Below, piece by piece: positions 62,056 to 64,000 of a stretch of 64,000 nucleotides of DNA (its first letter is position 1; the number at the start of each line of letters is the position of its first letter). Source of the stretch: Marinitoga lauensis (lineage in GTDB: Bacteria > Thermotogota > Thermotogae > Petrotogales > Petrotogaceae); the NCBI RefSeq assembly GCF_004135675.1, contig NZ_QHLX01000001.1, positions 310,001 to 374,000 on the forward strand, written 5' to 3'. The translations under genes were made by a program, and so were the position numbers. The notes under the pieces were generated by a model. The model had not been told where the DNA came from and searched no databases. It worked only from the letters and a program-made list of their open reading frames with translations.

Positions 62056-62804
62056 TACAACGAAAGACCTCCATCTATTCTTATTACCTGGCCTGTAACA
62101 TAAGATGAATCATCAGAAGCCAAAAATAATACTACTTTAGCAACTTCTTCTGCAGAACCTAAACGTTTTAAAAGTATTCTTTGTAATGCCGCTTCTTTAA
62201 ATTCTTCGCTTAAATTTTTTGTCATATCTGTTTCTATAAATCCTGGTGCTACAGCATTAACTCTTATTTGTTCACCTTTCATCGTTAATTCCTTAGCCCA
62301 TGTTTTTGTCATTCCTATAACTCCAGCTTTACTTGCTGAATAATTTGTCTGCCCAATATTTCCGTCCAGACCAACTACACTTGAAATATTAATAATCGAA
62401 CCCTGTTTCTGTTTCCTCATAATTTTCGCTACAGCTTTTGTAACCAAAAATACGCCTTTTAGGTTCACATTTATAACAAAATCAAACTCTTCTTCTTTCA
62501 TCAGCAATAACAGCGTATCTTTTGTAACTCCTGCATTATTAACAAGCACATCTATCCTTTTAAATTCCTTAAATATTTCCTTTACTGTATTGTTTATCTC
62601 TTCACTTCTTGAAACATCCACTTTATAACCTTTAAACTTACCTTTATTTAAAACATTTAATTCATTCTCGACTTCTTTTAATGCTTCAATATTTCTTGCA
62701 AAACCTAAAACTATTGCTCCTTCTTCAACAAATTTTTTACTAATTTCTTTCCCAATACCTCTATTTGCGCCAGTAACTATACATATTTTATCTTTTAATT
62801 TCAT
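62055..62804 (-). CDS. fabG: 3-oxoacyl-ACP reductase-like short-chain dehydrogenase
   Basis: 249 aa from ATG 62804 (GGGAGGG site; a longer in-frame start has none). SDR motifs: TGANRGIG cofactor loop, NNA at 89, Ser in ISSVVG, catalytic YSASK, and the end SSYVTGQVIRIDGGLSL, the FabG pattern. NADPH-dependent step of fatty-acid synthesis. Coupled with the fusion gene by start/stop overlap. Confidence 0.88.
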   Translation of the reverse strand: MKLKDKICIVTGANRGIGKEISKKFVEEGAIVLGFARNIEALKEVENELNVLNKGKFKGYKVDVSRSEEINNTVKEIFKEFKRIDVLVNNAGVTKDTLLLLMKEEEFDFVINVNLKGVFLVTKAVAKIMRKQKQGSIINISSVVGLDGNIGQTNYSASKAGVIGMTKTWAKELTMKGEQIRVNAVAPGFIETDMTKNLSEEFKEAALQRILLKRLGSAEEVAKVVLFLASDDSSYVTGQVIRIDGGLSL

Positions 62805-62914
62805 ACCTTTCCCTCCCAACAATTTTTGTATAATTATATCATTCAATTCTTATAATTGAGCTTATAATACAAGTATATTATATCATAAATTTTTATTAGT
62901 ATCATCTTTTGTGA

Positions 62915-62920
62915 TATAAT
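62915..62920 (+). promoter_or_regulatory. -10 box before relA/spoT
   Basis: TATAAT 23 bp before the start; the -35 is not clear. The fabG gene diverges from it. Confidence 0.5.
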
Positions 62921-62942
62921 TGAAATGAAGGGAAGTGACCAA

Positions 62943-64000
62943 ATGGAGTTAGAATTTATAGAATATGCTAATGAAATAGAAAATATTTTAGAAAGAAAAT
63001 TGGAAGACTCCGAAAAAGAATTATTAAAAAAGGCATACTTTCTAGCAAAAGAGGCACATAATGGTCAAATGCGTGCGTCTGGAGAACCTTTTTTTGAACA
63101 CCCAAAAGCTGTTTCAAAAATATTAGCCAAATTAAAAATGGATATTGAAAGTATTGTATCAGCTTTATTACATGATGTTGTTGAAGACTGCGATGTCCCC
63201 ATAGAAAAAATCACCAGGGAATTCGGACCTGAAATTTCACGTATAGTTGATGGCGTTACTAAAATTAGCAACTTAAAACTTAATGAAAAGCTAAACAAAG
63301 TTGATATGAAATCTTTAGAAAAAATAGAAACAATACGTAAAATGCTACTTGCAATGTCAAATGATATCAGAGTTATTATAGTTAAACTCTCTGATAGATT
63401 ACATAATATGCGAACATTGCAATATGTTCCCCATAAAAAGCAAATAATAAAGTCCCAGGAAACGCTTAAAATATATGCTCCAATTGCACATAGATTGGGT
63501 ATTCATAAAATGAAAGCAGAATTAGAAGACTTATCCTTTAAATACTTATACCCAGAAGCATATGAAGATTTAAAAAGGAAATTAGAGGAAAGAGTCTTAA
63601 ATGTTCACAATAGGATGGAAGAATACAAAAAAATAATTTCAGAACAATTAGAAAAACATAATATAAAAGCTACTCTTCAAGGCAGAACAAAACATTTATA
63701 TAGCATATGGGAAAAAATGCTAAGAAAAAATAAAAGTTTTGATGAAATTTACGATTTCATTGCGCTTAGAGTTATAACAGAATCTCCAACTGCCTGTTAT
63801 GCTGCAATGGGTGTTGTTCATTCTGTTTGGAGGCCTGTTCCGGGAAGAATCAAAGATTACATTGCTGTTCCTAAATCAAATGGTTATAGATCTATTCATA
63901 CTACTGTAATTACTAATAAAGGTGAAACATTAGAAATACAGATTAGAGATTGGGAAATGCATGAAGAAAGCGAATATGGTTTAGCTGCACATTGGGCTTA
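62943..64000 (+). CDS. relA: Bifunctional (p)ppGpp synthetase/hydrolase, 5' part
   Basis: Open from ATG 62943 to the window end (352 codons seen; family about 700). HD hydrolase domain with HPKAVSKIL, LLHDVVEDCD and VKLSDRLHNMRTL; then the synthetase domain with GRTKHLYSIWEKM, YDFIALRVI and the SNGYRSIHTTV loop. The stringent-response enzyme of most bacteria with a single Rel. Runs off the right edge. Confidence 0.93.
   Translation, partial: MELEFIEYANEIENILERKLEDSEKELLKKAYFLAKEAHNGQMRASGEPFFEHPKAVSKILAKLKMDIESIVSALLHDVVEDCDVPIEKITREFGPEISRIVDGVTKISNLKLNEKLNKVDMKSLEKIETIRKMLLAMSNDIRVIIVKLSDRLHNMRTLQYVPHKKQIIKSQETLKIYAPIAHRLGIHKMKAELEDLSFKYLYPEAYEDLKRKLEERVLNVHNRMEEYKKIISEQLEKHNIKATLQGRTKHLYSIWEKMLRKNKSFDEIYDFIALRVITESPTACYAAMGVVHSVWRPVPGRIKDYIAVPKSNGYRSIHTTVITNKGETLEIQIRDWEMHEESEYGLAAHWA

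Overview
The window is very AT-rich and reads as chromosomal DNA of an anaerobic, flagellated, sugar-fermenting bacterium carrying one large integrated siphovirus-type prophage. The gene styles (a GH36 alpha-galactosidase of Thermotoga type, a galT-galK cluster, FliJ, RelA/SpoT, strong Shine-Dalgarno sites, frequent TTG/GTG starts) point to the Thermotogota, most likely a Marinitoga-like organism. That is an inference from protein character, not a database match.

Layout. 1-6.5 kb is a host galactoside operon: two ABC sugar permeases, alpha-galactosidase, galT, galK and an aldose-1-epimerase-like gene. 6.5-58.8 kb is the prophage, bounded by a 55-bp perfect direct repeat (6478-6532 and 58749-58803) inside a longer diverged repeat that ends in the 3' tip of tRNA-Cys. 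58.9-64 kb is host DNA again: tRNA-Cys, fliJ, a radical-SAM/PAS/AAA/Fis fusion, fabG and the 5' part of relA/spoT.

Prophage, left to right. A large serine recombinase beside attL is broken by two nested IS1634-type elements that left 103-bp and ~415-bp target duplications. Next comes a leftward accessory block with a toxin-antitoxin-SecB-like chaperone (TAC) operon, a decayed secreted protein and a HicBA-like pair. 16.4-17.35 kb has no gene but holds six different arrays of 12-bp-period direct repeats around an AT-only stretch; one array is a 99-bp copy of the repeats inside the prophage's own replication-initiator gene. 17.3-23.6 kb carries three divergent CI/Cro-like switches, each with its own operator motif, plus antirepressor, zinc-ribbon and membrane-protein genes. 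23.7-31.4 kb is replication/recombination (RecB-like nuclease, annealing-type protein, DnaD-like initiator, a fusion ending in SSB, RusA), an ArpU-like late regulator and a restriction-modification pair. A consensus promoter followed at once by a terminator, a phage tRNA-Pro and phased repeats (candidate packaging site) precede the late genes: terminase, portal, MuF-zincin, scaffold, decoration, capsid, connector, tail, tape measure, fibre, then morons (outer-membrane-like protein, Panacea/MazF pair), lysis genes, a BRO/dead-S24 antirepressor with a structured leader RNA, and a papain-like hydrolase at attR.

A caution runs through the annotation. About 24 frameshifts occur in the prophage and every one is explained by loss of one base, usually in a homopolymer; the ~11.7 kb of host DNA has none. 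Either the prophage is decaying, or the read has systematic homopolymer under-calls. Broken genes below are described as reconstructed genes with the break points given.
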